Below, in pieces: positions 52,228 to 59,818 of a stretch of 64,000 nucleotides of DNA. The stretch spans positions 18,958-82,957 of the forward strand of contig NZ_QLTA01000021.1 of NCBI RefSeq assembly GCF_003269065.1, in the 5' to 3' direction. The translations under genes were made by a program, and so were the position numbers. The notes under the pieces are model-generated. The model was not told the DNA's origin. It saw only the letters and a list, made by a program, of their open reading frames with translations, and ran no database searches. How positions within the stretch are numbered: position 1 is the stretch's first letter; each line of letters starts with the position of its first letter. The DNA comes from Paracidovorax anthurii (lineage in GTDB: Bacteria; Pseudomonadota; Gammaproteobacteria; Burkholderiales; Burkholderiaceae_C).

Positions 52228-53292
52228 TCACGCCTTGGGGGCGCCCGCGGACTTGCCCCGCTTCTCGAACAGGTAGTGGCTGACCCACCACTGCTGTCCT
52301 CCACCGTAGGCAAAGAGCTCTTCCACCGCCAGGAAGAAAAGGCGCCAGCGTGCCCACCAGGTGCCGGCTTCGGGGCCATACACCTGGACGAAGAGCGGCC
52401 TGAGGGCCTCCTCGTACGCGTCCATGTTGTCCAGCCAGGCCCGGGCGGTTTTTGCGTAGTGCGTTCCTTCCCAGCGCCAGCGGCGCAGCACGCGCAGGTC
52501 GTCCTGGCAGTGGAGGGCCAGATCATCGCTGGGCATCATGCCGCCCGAGAAGAAATGCTGGCTCATCCAGTCGCTGGCATCCCGCACGACGAAGGGGTAG
52601 GGGGCCTCGCGGTGGGCGAACACGTGCATGAAAAAGCGCCCCTCCTCCGCCAGCCAGCGCGCGACGTGTGAAAACGCCTTGGGCCAGTTGCGCAGGTGCT
52701 CGAACATCTCCACCGACACGATGCGGTCGAAGCGCAGGGGGGTGTCGAACACGTTGAAATCGCAGGTGATGACGCGCACGTTGTGCAGCCCGCGCAGCAG
52801 CGCCTGCGCTTCGATGAATTCGCGCTGGGAGTGGGAGTTGGAAACCGCCGTGATCTGGCTCGACGGGTAGTGCGAGGCCATCCAGAGGGTGAGGGAGCCC
52901 CAGCCGCACCCCAGCTCCAGGATCTGCTGGCCATTTTGCAGATCCGCGTGCTCGCAGGTCTGTACGAGCGCGGCTTCTTCGGCCTGCTCCAGCGTGTGCA
53001 CGCCGTCGGGCCACAGGCAACTGCTGTACTTGCGGTGCGGGCCCAGGACCGCGCCGAAGAACTCGGCAGGAATCTCGTAATGCTGCTCGTTGGCCTTTTC
53101 AGGCACCAGTGCGAGCGGCGCCGTGCGGATGCGTTCCAGGAAGGCCTGCGTCTGCTCCGCGGCGGCGGCGCTGTCTCCGCTGTGCAGCTCCAGGAGGCGG
53201 TCTTTCAGCAGGCGCCGGATGCCGTGGCGCACGAAGCGGTCGGGAAGCAGGCCTTGTTCGATCCAGCGGATGGCGGTGGTGGCTTGAGGCAT
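52228..53292 (-). CDS. CFA-family SAM methyltransferase (second copy)
   Basis: A 354-residue methyltransferase of the cyclopropane-fatty-acid synthase family, without the long N-terminal domain of the first copy. Blocks: H-Y-E-I-P-A-E-F-F, L-E-L-G-C-G-W-G-S-L and V-E-M-F-E-H-L-R-N-W. H-Y-E in place of H-Y-D in the first motif marks the branch that includes furan-fatty-acid methylases and mycolate-like enzymes. First gene of the DUF1295-DUF6134-DUF2177 operon. The 121-base gap upstream holds a GGCATGC dyad near 53314. Confidence 0.85.
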   Translation of the reverse strand: MPQATTAIRWIEQGLLPDRFVRHGIRRLLKDRLLELHSGDSAAAAEQTQAFLERIRTAPLALVPEKANEQHYEIPAEFFGAVLGPHRKYSSCLWPDGVHTLEQAEEAALVQTCEHADLQNGQQILELGCGWGSLTLWMASHYPSSQITAVSNSHSQREFIEAQALLRGLHNVRVITCDFNVFDTPLRFDRIVSVEMFEHLRNWPKAFSHVARWLAEEGRFFMHVFAHREAPYPFVVRDASDWMSQHFFSGGMMPSDDLALHCQDDLRVLRRWRWEGTHYAKTARAWLDNMDAYEEALRPLFVQVYGPEAGTWWARWRLFFLAVEELFAYGGGQQWWVSHYLFEKRGKSAGAPKA

Positions 53293-53413
53293 GCGCGCTA
53301 CTCCTGTGGGATGGCATGCCGGCAGGGCATGCCTTTCAGGTGTCTGTACGCGGCAGCGCCGCGTTTGGATTGCAGGAGCACGGCATCCGGGCAAGTATTG
53401 CCACGCTGCCGCG

Positions 53414-55048
53414 TCAGGTCTTGGTGCCGGTCGCGCCGTCGAGCACCATGCGCACGCGCCGCGCGAGATCGGCGAGCCGGTAGGGCTTCTTGAGAATCTC
53501 GAACTCGCTGGGGGCGACATTGGCCAGGCTGCCCATGTCGCGGTCGAAGCCCGTGGTCATCAGGACATGGATGCCCGCGACCGTCTTGCGCATCTCGCGT
53601 GCGAGTTCATAGCCGTTGAGGCCTCCGGGCATGACCACGTCGGTGAACAGCAGATGCGGAAGGGCATTGCCGTCCAGCGAGCGCACCAGCTTGAGCGCCG
53701 CGTGGGCGCTGTGTGCCACGTGGACGGTATAGCCGAGCCCTTCGAGCATGGCCTGTGCCAGATCGGCCACTTCCACGCGGTCGTCCACCACCAGCACCGT
53801 CTCGGTGCCGCCCCGGACATTGGGCGCCAGCGATTCCGCCAGCTCCGGGTGCGCGCGGGTGCGAACCGCCGGGAAATACATCCGTACCGTGGTGCCCACG
53901 CCCACCTCCGACTGGATGGAGACGGCACCGCCCGATTGCTTGGCGAAGCCATAGACCATGGAAAGCCCGAGCCCCGTGCCCTTGCCTTCCTCCTTGGTCG
54001 TGAAGAAGGGGTCCATGACCCTCGGCACCATGTCGGCGGGGATGCCCGTGCCCGTGTCGGTCACGGACAAGGTGGCGTAGGGACCCGGCGGCAGGCCGGA
54101 GAGTTCGTCGCCATCCTGCGCATGAAGATCGATGCCTTGTGTCCCGACCTGGATGCGCCCCCCGTCGGGCATGGCGTCCCGGGAGTTCAGCAGCAGGTTC
54201 AGCACGGCGACTTCCAGCTGGGTGGTGTCCAGTTCGCAGTTGGGGACATCGTCGCCCAGCGCGTAATCGATATGGATGGCGTCCCCGAGGGTGCGCTCGG
54301 CCAGCGTCGCCATGCCGCGCGCGAGTGCGTTGAGATTCACCACGCGCCCCTGGAGCTTCTGCTTGCGGGAAAACGCCAGCAACTGCTGCGTGAGGGTCGA
54401 GGCCCGGCTGACCGCATTGCGGATGCTTTCGATCGAGCGGTCGATGTCTTGCGGGCCCAGGCGGTTGTTGCGGTTCTTCACGCGCATCACGTCGAGATGG
54501 CCGGACATCACCTGCAGCAGGTTGTTGAAATCGTGCGAGATGCCCCCCGTGAGCTGGCCCAGGGCCTCCATCTTCTGCGCCTGGGACAGGGCCTCTTCGG
54601 CGTCGCGCCGCCGGCTCACGTCCAGCTGCGACGCGAAAAAATACACCAGTTCTCCGCGGCGGTTGTAGACGGGCGAGATGAACAGCGCATTCCAGAAAGA
54701 GGAACCGTCCTTGCGGTAGTTGAGCAGTTCGAGGGATATCTCACGCCGCTGCTCCACGGCCTCGCGCACGGCGGCGACCGTGTTGCGGTCGGTGCCGGGG
54801 CCCTGCAGGAAGCGGCAGTTGTGGCCCAGGATCTCCTGGAGGTGGTAGCCCGTCATCGCCACGAAGGCTCGGTTGCAGAAGACGATGGGGTTGTCGGGCT
54901 GGCGCGGATCGGTCACCAGCATAGGCATGCGGGTCGTTTCGATGGCCGCGAAGAAGATGTCGTCCTTGTGCTCGGAGACCTCGCTGGGAGCGCCCTCCGC
55001 GACATAGGTGCGCGCGGGGCCTGGAACGGGTGGCTTTTCGCTGCTCAT
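53414..55048 (-). CDS. LOV-domain hybrid histidine kinase
   Basis: A 544-residue blue-light sensor kinase. The LOV domain (about 30-145) has G-H-N-C-R-F-L-Q-G-P with adduct Cys78, FMN contacts Asn110, Asn120 and Gln141. The dimerisation/phosphoacceptor helix has G-G-I-S-H-D-F-N-N with His172. The ATPase has L-L-L-N-S-R-D-A-M, D-T-G-T-G-I-P and G-T-G-L-G-L-S. A C-terminal receiver domain carries Asp470 in L-L-F-T-D-V-V-M-P. No output domain is present, so the signal passes to an unknown partner. It lies upstream of the second CFA operon, in the photo-oxidative stress block. Confidence 0.9.
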   Translation of the reverse strand: MSSEKPPVPGPARTYVAEGAPSEVSEHKDDIFFAAIETTRMPMLVTDPRQPDNPIVFCNRAFVAMTGYHLQEILGHNCRFLQGPGTDRNTVAAVREAVEQRREISLELLNYRKDGSSFWNALFISPVYNRRGELVYFFASQLDVSRRRDAEEALSQAQKMEALGQLTGGISHDFNNLLQVMSGHLDVMRVKNRNNRLGPQDIDRSIESIRNAVSRASTLTQQLLAFSRKQKLQGRVVNLNALARGMATLAERTLGDAIHIDYALGDDVPNCELDTTQLEVAVLNLLLNSRDAMPDGGRIQVGTQGIDLHAQDGDELSGLPPGPYATLSVTDTGTGIPADMVPRVMDPFFTTKEEGKGTGLGLSMVYGFAKQSGGAVSIQSEVGVGTTVRMYFPAVRTRAHPELAESLAPNVRGGTETVLVVDDRVEVADLAQAMLEGLGYTVHVAHSAHAALKLVRSLDGNALPHLLFTDVVMPGGLNGYELAREMRKTVAGIHVLMTTGFDRDMGSLANVAPSEFEILKKPYRLADLARRVRMVLDGATGTKT

Positions 55049-55192
55049 CGTGGCAAATGCTAGGACAACCGGGCCGACGTGCGGTCTCCTTTCCGCAGGC
55101 TCGTCGTGTAGGAGCAGGCCCCGCGCGGGCCATGCCCCCGGACGTGCGGCATGAAGATACCCGGGGCGCGACGGCGCCGCGGGCCCCTGCCG

Positions 55193-56203
55193 TCAAAGGC
55201 CATAGGTCAAGGTGCGCGCCTTGCCCCAGAAGACCCGGTACATGAAGACCGTGTATGCCACGATGACCGGCAGCGTGATGCCCACCCCTATCGCCACCAC
55301 CTCCAGGGATTCCGGTGCGCTGGCGGCCTGCCACACGGTGAGCCGATCGATGACCACGAAGGGGTAGAGGCTGTAGGCCAGGCCGAAGAAAGCCAGCACG
55401 AAGATGGAGGCCGTGCCCCCGAAGACGAGCCAGCCATACCCGGCGTCCACGATGCGCGGGTGCTTCAGGACGTGCCGGATGCCGAGGAACGCGGCCACGC
55501 CCGCCAGCGGGATGGGCAGCAGCACGAAGAGCTGGGGCAGTGCGAACCACTTTTCGAACACGGTAGGGCTCACCAGGGGCGTGGCGATGGAGATGCCTGC
55601 GAGCGCCAGCCCCATGGGCCAGAGCGCGGCACGTCCCCAGGCAATGGCCTTGCGCTGCAAGGCCCCCTCGGTTTTCATGATCAGCCATCCGGCGCCCAGG
55701 AGGGCGTAGGCCGCCGGCAGTGTGAGCGCGATGCCTGCTGCGAAGAAAGTGGGCAGGGCACCCTGCCGAAGGCCGGTCACATAGGCGCCCAGCATCCACC
55801 CCTGCGCGAGGGTGGCGATCAGGGAGCCCGCTGCGAAGGCGCGGTTCCAGGCCGCCTTGTGGGCATCCCGCGCCTTCACGCGGAAATCGAAGGCCACGCC
55901 GCGCAGGATGATCCCGAGCAGCATGACCGTGGCCGGCCCATACAGCGCCGAGAGCACCACGCCGTGCGCCATGGGAAAGCAGACGAGCAGCACGCCGATG
56001 CCCAGCACCAGCCAGGTTTCGTTGGCATCCCAGAAGGGCCCGATGCTCGACACCATCACATCCTTCTCGGCATCGGTGGCGAAGGGCAGCAGCATGCCGA
56101 CGCCGAGGTCATAGCCGTCCAGGACGACGTAGGCCAGCAGCGCGATGCCCATCACGGCCATGAAGGCCAGCGGGAGGACATGCGCGAGGGTGTTTGTTTC
56201 CAT
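55193..56203 (-). CDS. cydB: Cytochrome bd ubiquinol oxidase subunit II
   Basis: A 336-residue membrane protein of the CydB/CioB family with about eight to nine helices. L-D-G-Y-D-L-G-V-G near the N terminus and W-D-A-N-E-T-W-L are the family markers. It partners CydA to form the quinol oxidase that reduces oxygen at low oxygen or in the presence of inhibitors. It begins eleven bases after the cydA stop. Start: M-E-T-N-T-L. Confidence 0.92.
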   Translation of the reverse strand: METNTLAHVLPLAFMAVMGIALLAYVVLDGYDLGVGMLLPFATDAEKDVMVSSIGPFWDANETWLVLGIGVLLVCFPMAHGVVLSALYGPATVMLLGIILRGVAFDFRVKARDAHKAAWNRAFAAGSLIATLAQGWMLGAYVTGLRQGALPTFFAAGIALTLPAAYALLGAGWLIMKTEGALQRKAIAWGRAALWPMGLALAGISIATPLVSPTVFEKWFALPQLFVLLPIPLAGVAAFLGIRHVLKHPRIVDAGYGWLVFGGTASIFVLAFFGLAYSLYPFVVIDRLTVWQAASAPESLEVVAIGVGITLPVIVAYTVFMYRVFWGKARTLTYGL

Positions 56204-56214
56204 GGGGGGACTCC

Positions 56215-57600
56215 TCAGATCGCTTGGGGTGCCGGCGCATGCGCGGCGGGCGTGGGCATGGTGGCGTGTTCGGCCATGTGCTTGATGACCGCGATGTAGC
56301 TCACCAGCAGCACCGCGTAGACGACGAGGTAGGCCGTGAGCGATGCCGCCACTGTGGTGGGTGCGTGGGGGGCCACCGCATCCGCCGCGCGGAGCACACC
56401 GTAGACGAGATAGGGCTGCCGCCCGATTTCGGTCACGTACCAGCCGGCAAGGGTTGCCACCCAGCCCGAGAAGGTCATGCCCACCAGGGTCCAGAGCAGG
56501 GCTCGCGGCAGAAGGGCCGGCATGGCGCTGCCATGTGCGGTGGGCCGCTTGCGGCGACGCCACAAGGCAAAGGCGCTCCACCAGGCCACGGCCAGCATCA
56601 GCAGGCCCACGCCCACCATGACGCGAAAGCTCCAGAACACCGGTGCGACGGGCGGATGGGAGCCGGCGAACTCCTCCAGGCCCTTGAGTTCCGCGTCCGG
56701 GTCGTGCGCGAGGACGAGACTGGCCCCCTTGGGAATCTGCAAGGCGTAATCGGTCCGGGCCTCCTTTTCGTTGGGCCAGCCCAGCAGGGTGAGCGGTGCG
56801 CCTTTCTCGGTATGCCAGATGCCTTCGATGGCCGCGATCTTGGCGGGCTGGTGCTCGAGGGTGTTGAGCCCATGCATGTCGCCCATGAGGATCTGTGTGG
56901 GCATCGCGACGGCGACCGCGATCACGGCGGTGCGCAGTGCCAGCGGTGTGCCTTGCGTGGTGGTCCCCTTGAGGATCTGCCATGCGCTGACACCCGCGAT
57001 GAGAAAGCCTGCCGTCAGTGTGGATGCGAGCAGCGTGTGGCCAAGACGGTACGGAAACGACGGATTGAACACGACGGCCCACCAGTCCGTGGCATGCAAG
57101 ACACCGTTGATCACCTCATGGCCGGAGGGTGTCTGCATCCAGGAGTTCAGGCTCAGTATCCAGAAGGCCGAAAGGGTCGTGCCTGCTGCCACCAGCAGGG
57201 TGGCCGCGAGATGCACGCGATCGCTGACGCGGTTGCGCCCGAAAAGCATGATGCCGAGAAAGGTGGCCTCCAGAAAGAAGGCAGTGAACACCTCATAGCC
57301 CAGCAGCGGCCCCGCGATGTTGCCTGCGCGCTCCATGAAGCCCGGCCAGTTCGTGCCGAACTGGAAGCTCATCGTGACGCCCGACACCACGCCCAGCCCG
57401 AAGGTGAGGGCAAAGACCTTGGTCCAGAAATAGTAGGCCTGCTCCCAGCCGCGTGCGGCGGGCGTGCCCCGGGCGGCACGATGCCGCAGCCGGAAAACCA
57501 CGAGGAACCAGCACAGCGCGATGTTGATCGTGGGAAACAGGATGTGAAAACTGATGTTGGCCGCGAACTGCAGCCGAGAGAGAAGAAAGGTGTCGTCCAT
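56215..57600 (-). CDS. cydA: Cytochrome bd ubiquinol oxidase subunit I (short Q-loop, CioA-like)
   Basis: A 461-residue haem subunit. S-R-L-Q-F-A-A-N-I-S-F-H near the N terminus includes the haem b595 His, and G-R-Q-P-Y is a quinol-site motif. It is shorter than E. coli CydA (about 520) because the Q-loop is short, as in cyanide-insensitive CioA oxidases. The gene is followed by cydB and preceded by a GbsR-like regulator on the same strand, eight bases upstream of its start, so the three form one operon. No CydX-like small gene was seen. Confidence 0.92.
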   Translation of the reverse strand: MDDTFLLSRLQFAANISFHILFPTINIALCWFLVVFRLRHRAARGTPAARGWEQAYYFWTKVFALTFGLGVVSGVTMSFQFGTNWPGFMERAGNIAGPLLGYEVFTAFFLEATFLGIMLFGRNRVSDRVHLAATLLVAAGTTLSAFWILSLNSWMQTPSGHEVINGVLHATDWWAVVFNPSFPYRLGHTLLASTLTAGFLIAGVSAWQILKGTTTQGTPLALRTAVIAVAVAMPTQILMGDMHGLNTLEHQPAKIAAIEGIWHTEKGAPLTLLGWPNEKEARTDYALQIPKGASLVLAHDPDAELKGLEEFAGSHPPVAPVFWSFRVMVGVGLLMLAVAWWSAFALWRRRKRPTAHGSAMPALLPRALLWTLVGMTFSGWVATLAGWYVTEIGRQPYLVYGVLRAADAVAPHAPTTVAASLTAYLVVYAVLLVSYIAVIKHMAEHATMPTPAAHAPAPQAI

Positions 57601-57607
57601 GGCGCGC

Positions 57608-58201
57608 TCAGGCTTTCTTGGACGATGACGGCCCGCCGGTGCCCGTGGACTTGCCCGTGATGCGATCCTTGAACTCCAGCACGCGCGTGACGGCGGTGCC
57701 CATGCCCATGAGCTGCATTGCGGTTTCCGGCGCCAGTCGCTGCACATCGTCGAACCAGGTCATCAGCCGGTCGATGAGGTCGTGCATTTCGCGCATGCGC
57801 TGCTGGGCATGGCGTTCATCCGCAGACGTGGGCTCTTCGAGCAGGGCCATGCGCAGCATGGAGAGCGTCGGTTCGATCTCCCGGCGGCGGCGCTCCTCGG
57901 CCAGCGTGCGGAAGATCTGCCACACGTCTTGTGGTGCCTCGAAATACTCGCGGCGATCGCCGGGTTGGTGGCGCAACTGCACGAGGCGCCATGCCTGAAG
58001 CTCCTTGAGGCCCATGCTTACGTTGGAGCGGGAGAACTCCAGCGTTTCAGCGATCTCGTCCGCATTGAGAGGGCGAGGGGTGAGGTACAGCAGGGCGTAG
58101 ATCTGCCCGACGGTGCGGTTGATACCCCAGCGGCTGCCCATTTCTCCGAAGTGGGCAACGAACTGGCGATTGAGCGATGGAAGTGCGTTGATCTGGGTCA
58201 T
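57608..58201 (-). CDS. GbsR/MarR-type transcriptional regulator
   Basis: A 197-residue winged-helix regulator of the GbsR branch. The helix-turn-helix is N-A-D-E-I-A-E-T-L-E-F-S-R-S-N-V-S-M-G-L-K-E-L and the C-terminal half is a long coiled dimer helix. It is the first gene of the cydAB operon and directly follows a nested palindrome, so it likely represses or senses for its own operon. The tail is Gly/Ser/Lys-rich. Confidence 0.85.
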   Translation of the reverse strand: MTQINALPSLNRQFVAHFGEMGSRWGINRTVGQIYALLYLTPRPLNADEIAETLEFSRSNVSMGLKELQAWRLVQLRHQPGDRREYFEAPQDVWQIFRTLAEERRRREIEPTLSMLRMALLEEPTSADERHAQQRMREMHDLIDRLMTWFDDVQRLAPETAMQLMGMGTAVTRVLEFKDRITGKSTGTGGPSSSKKA

Positions 58202-58211
58202 GGCTGTATTG

Positions 58212-58258
58212 TGTATTGGATTTTCTGAATTTTCAAGAAATTCTGAAAATTCAATACA
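58212..58258. promoter_or_regulatory. Nested palindromic operator upstream of the GbsR-cydAB operon
   Basis: An outer dyad TGTATTG (58212-58218) and CAATACA (58252-58258) encloses GAATTTTC (58227-58234) and GAAAATTC (58245-58252). The AT-rich 47-base element starts eleven bases before the regulator's first codon and is far lower in GC than the flanks. It is the likely GbsR binding site and contains the promoter. Confidence 0.55.
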
Positions 58259-58349
58259 CTCGCACTCGACTGGGCAGACAACCCCTGCGACGGCCGTACC
58301 CTTGCCGAGGTGCTGGGGCCGGTAGGCATCTTGACCCGCACCGATAAGC

Positions 58350-58610
58350 CGCCAGCAAGGCTACCGGGGTGTGTACATCGAAGGCGCGCGTATCCTGCGG
58401 TTTGGGCAAAAGCGCGGAGTCACCAGACCTGGACGTCGATGGGCAAGACGTGTCGCGCCATTGAGCCAGCCATCGGACATATGAAGATGGACGGATGCAG
58501 GGGGCGTAACCCGCTCAAGGGCATGCATCGGGGATGCACTGCCCGCCGCGAGCTCTGACCATGATCTGCGTCTGATTCTGGCTGCGCTGCGGCTTTTATC
58601 GCACCCGGGC
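58350..58610 (+). pseudogene. Decayed IS5-family transposase remnant
   Basis: Split over frames, the plus strand reads G-Y-R-G-V-Y-I-E-G-A-R-I, G-Q-K-R-G-V-T-R, then in another frame A-I-E-P-A-I-G-H-M-K and G-R-N-P-L-K-G and, in a third, H-D-L-R-L-I-L-A-A-L-R. These are consecutive C-terminal motifs of IS5-family transposases, including the E-x-x-I/V-G-H region. At least two frameshifts separate them and the N-terminal part is gone. The remaining sequence to 58733 shows no gene. Confidence 0.65.
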
Positions 58611-58733
58611 TGTCCATGTCAGCCATCACATCGGGTGCTTGTCCAGTTTGGTGTGTCCTGGGCAGATGGCCTTTGTCTGAAAACCCAATCGCTCCGGGCT
58701 GACTTCTTGCCCCCTTGGCTTTGCAAGGCAGTT

Positions 58734-59339
58734 TTATGAGTCAGTTGCGAGACAGTTGCTGTCTGTGCTGCTTGTCGGCTTGCAGGTGCTGACCCTGCCC
58801 GCTTTACTGACTTTGATGCGCCGGGTTTCAGCAACCTGATTGGTTCCGGAAACGTCCGAGCGAGAGAGGTTCAATGTGAAATTTGCAAATGACGCATCTT
58901 TCATGCGCGGATAACCCGAACTGTCAAACATGACGTAGGCTGGATTGACCGCCGTTGAGCCTGTGCCTGATATCGCAATGAAATTGGGGACGGCTGGCTG
59001 AACGAGCACCGTGAAATCGTTGGCCGGCTCATATGCCTGAGACCTGTCAATGTCCACAAAGACCACCCAGCCATCCACCCAATTGGCGGCGTTTCCATTG
59101 GAGACTGGAACCACAAAGGCGTTCTTGCCTCGCTTCATCGCCTCCGCACGAGCCGCATTGAGGGCTCCTACAAGAGAGTTTGTCGCCGATGTGAGTTGGG
59201 AATTCCTCTGGAATTGCAAGAAACTGGGTGCCGCCAATGTCAGGAGTATGGCGGCAATGACCAATGTCACCATCAGTTCGATCAGCGTGAAACCCGCGGA
59301 CCGACGTGCCATGGGATGCCGATGTTTTTGGATTTTCAT
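58734..59339 (-). CDS. fimT: GspH/FimT-family minor pseudopilin
   Basis: A 201-residue type IV pilin-like protein. The prepilin cleavage motif [10 protein letters not shown] is near residues 15-24, followed by a hydrophobic helix ([11 protein letters not shown]). The C-terminal beta part has a GspH fold. The ATG overlaps the pilE stop (ATGA). FimT-like minor pilins are at the pilus tip or in DNA uptake. It ends the operon. Confidence 0.88.
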   Translation of the reverse strand: MKIQKHRHPMARRSAGFTLIELMVTLVIAAILLTLAAPSFLQFQRNSQLTSATNSLVGALNAARAEAMKRGKNAFVVPVSNGNAANWVDGWVVFVDIDRSQAYEPANDFTVLVQPAVPNFIAISGTGSTAVNPAYVMFDSSGYPRMKDASFANFTLNLSRSDVSGTNQVAETRRIKVSKAGRVSTCKPTSSTDSNCLATDS

Positions 59340-59818
59340 GGCCAGCACACTTGAGGTTTGCTTCCCGAGCATGATTTCTGCCCGAAGCTGGTAAGGCTCA
59401 GCACCCCTGCATTGGGATCCGACTTGGTGGGAGTCGCCTCCACCATGACACAGGTTTTCATGTCCAGTGTGGTGCTCCCCGCTGTGCATTCCCTGGCAGA
59501 CAGCCAATAGGCTGTCCCGGAGTTGGTATCTCCCGAGAAGACCTTGAATGGCACCGTAGATGACGTTCCTCCGGTGCATGTCGTCGCACTCACCGTACCC
59601 GTGGTGTTGGTGAACTTCAAATAGCAGTTGTTCTGGGTCATGTAGCGTTCTTGTTGCTGCATGAGCTCCATCAAGGCCGTGCGCCCTTGTGCCCGCCGCC
59701 CTTTCAGAATCGAGTCGGTATAGGCCGGATAGGCGACCGCTGCCAGCAGGCCAATGATCGCGACCACGATCATCAGCTCTATCAAACTAAAGCCGTTGCT
59801 GTGCTTTGAATGCGTCAT
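59336..59818 (-). CDS. pilE: Type IV pilin (PilE-like minor pilin)
   Basis: A 160-residue prepilin. [16 protein letters not shown] is the leader peptidase site and N-terminal helix with Glu at position 5 of the mature form. Several cysteines in the second half (C-Y-L, T-T-C-T-G-G, C-W-P end) likely form disulfides. Coupled to pilY1 upstream and fimT downstream by ATGA overlaps. In Comamonadaceae this is the minor pilin PilE encoded after pilY1 rather than the major subunit. Confidence 0.9.
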   Translation of the reverse strand: MTHSKHSNGFSLIELMIVVAIIGLLAAVAYPAYTDSILKGRRAQGRTALMELMQQQERYMTQNNCYLKFTNTTGTVSATTCTGGTSSTVPFKVFSGDTNSGTAYWLSARECTAGSTTLDMKTCVMVEATPTKSDPNAGVLSLTSFGQKSCSGSKPQVCWP

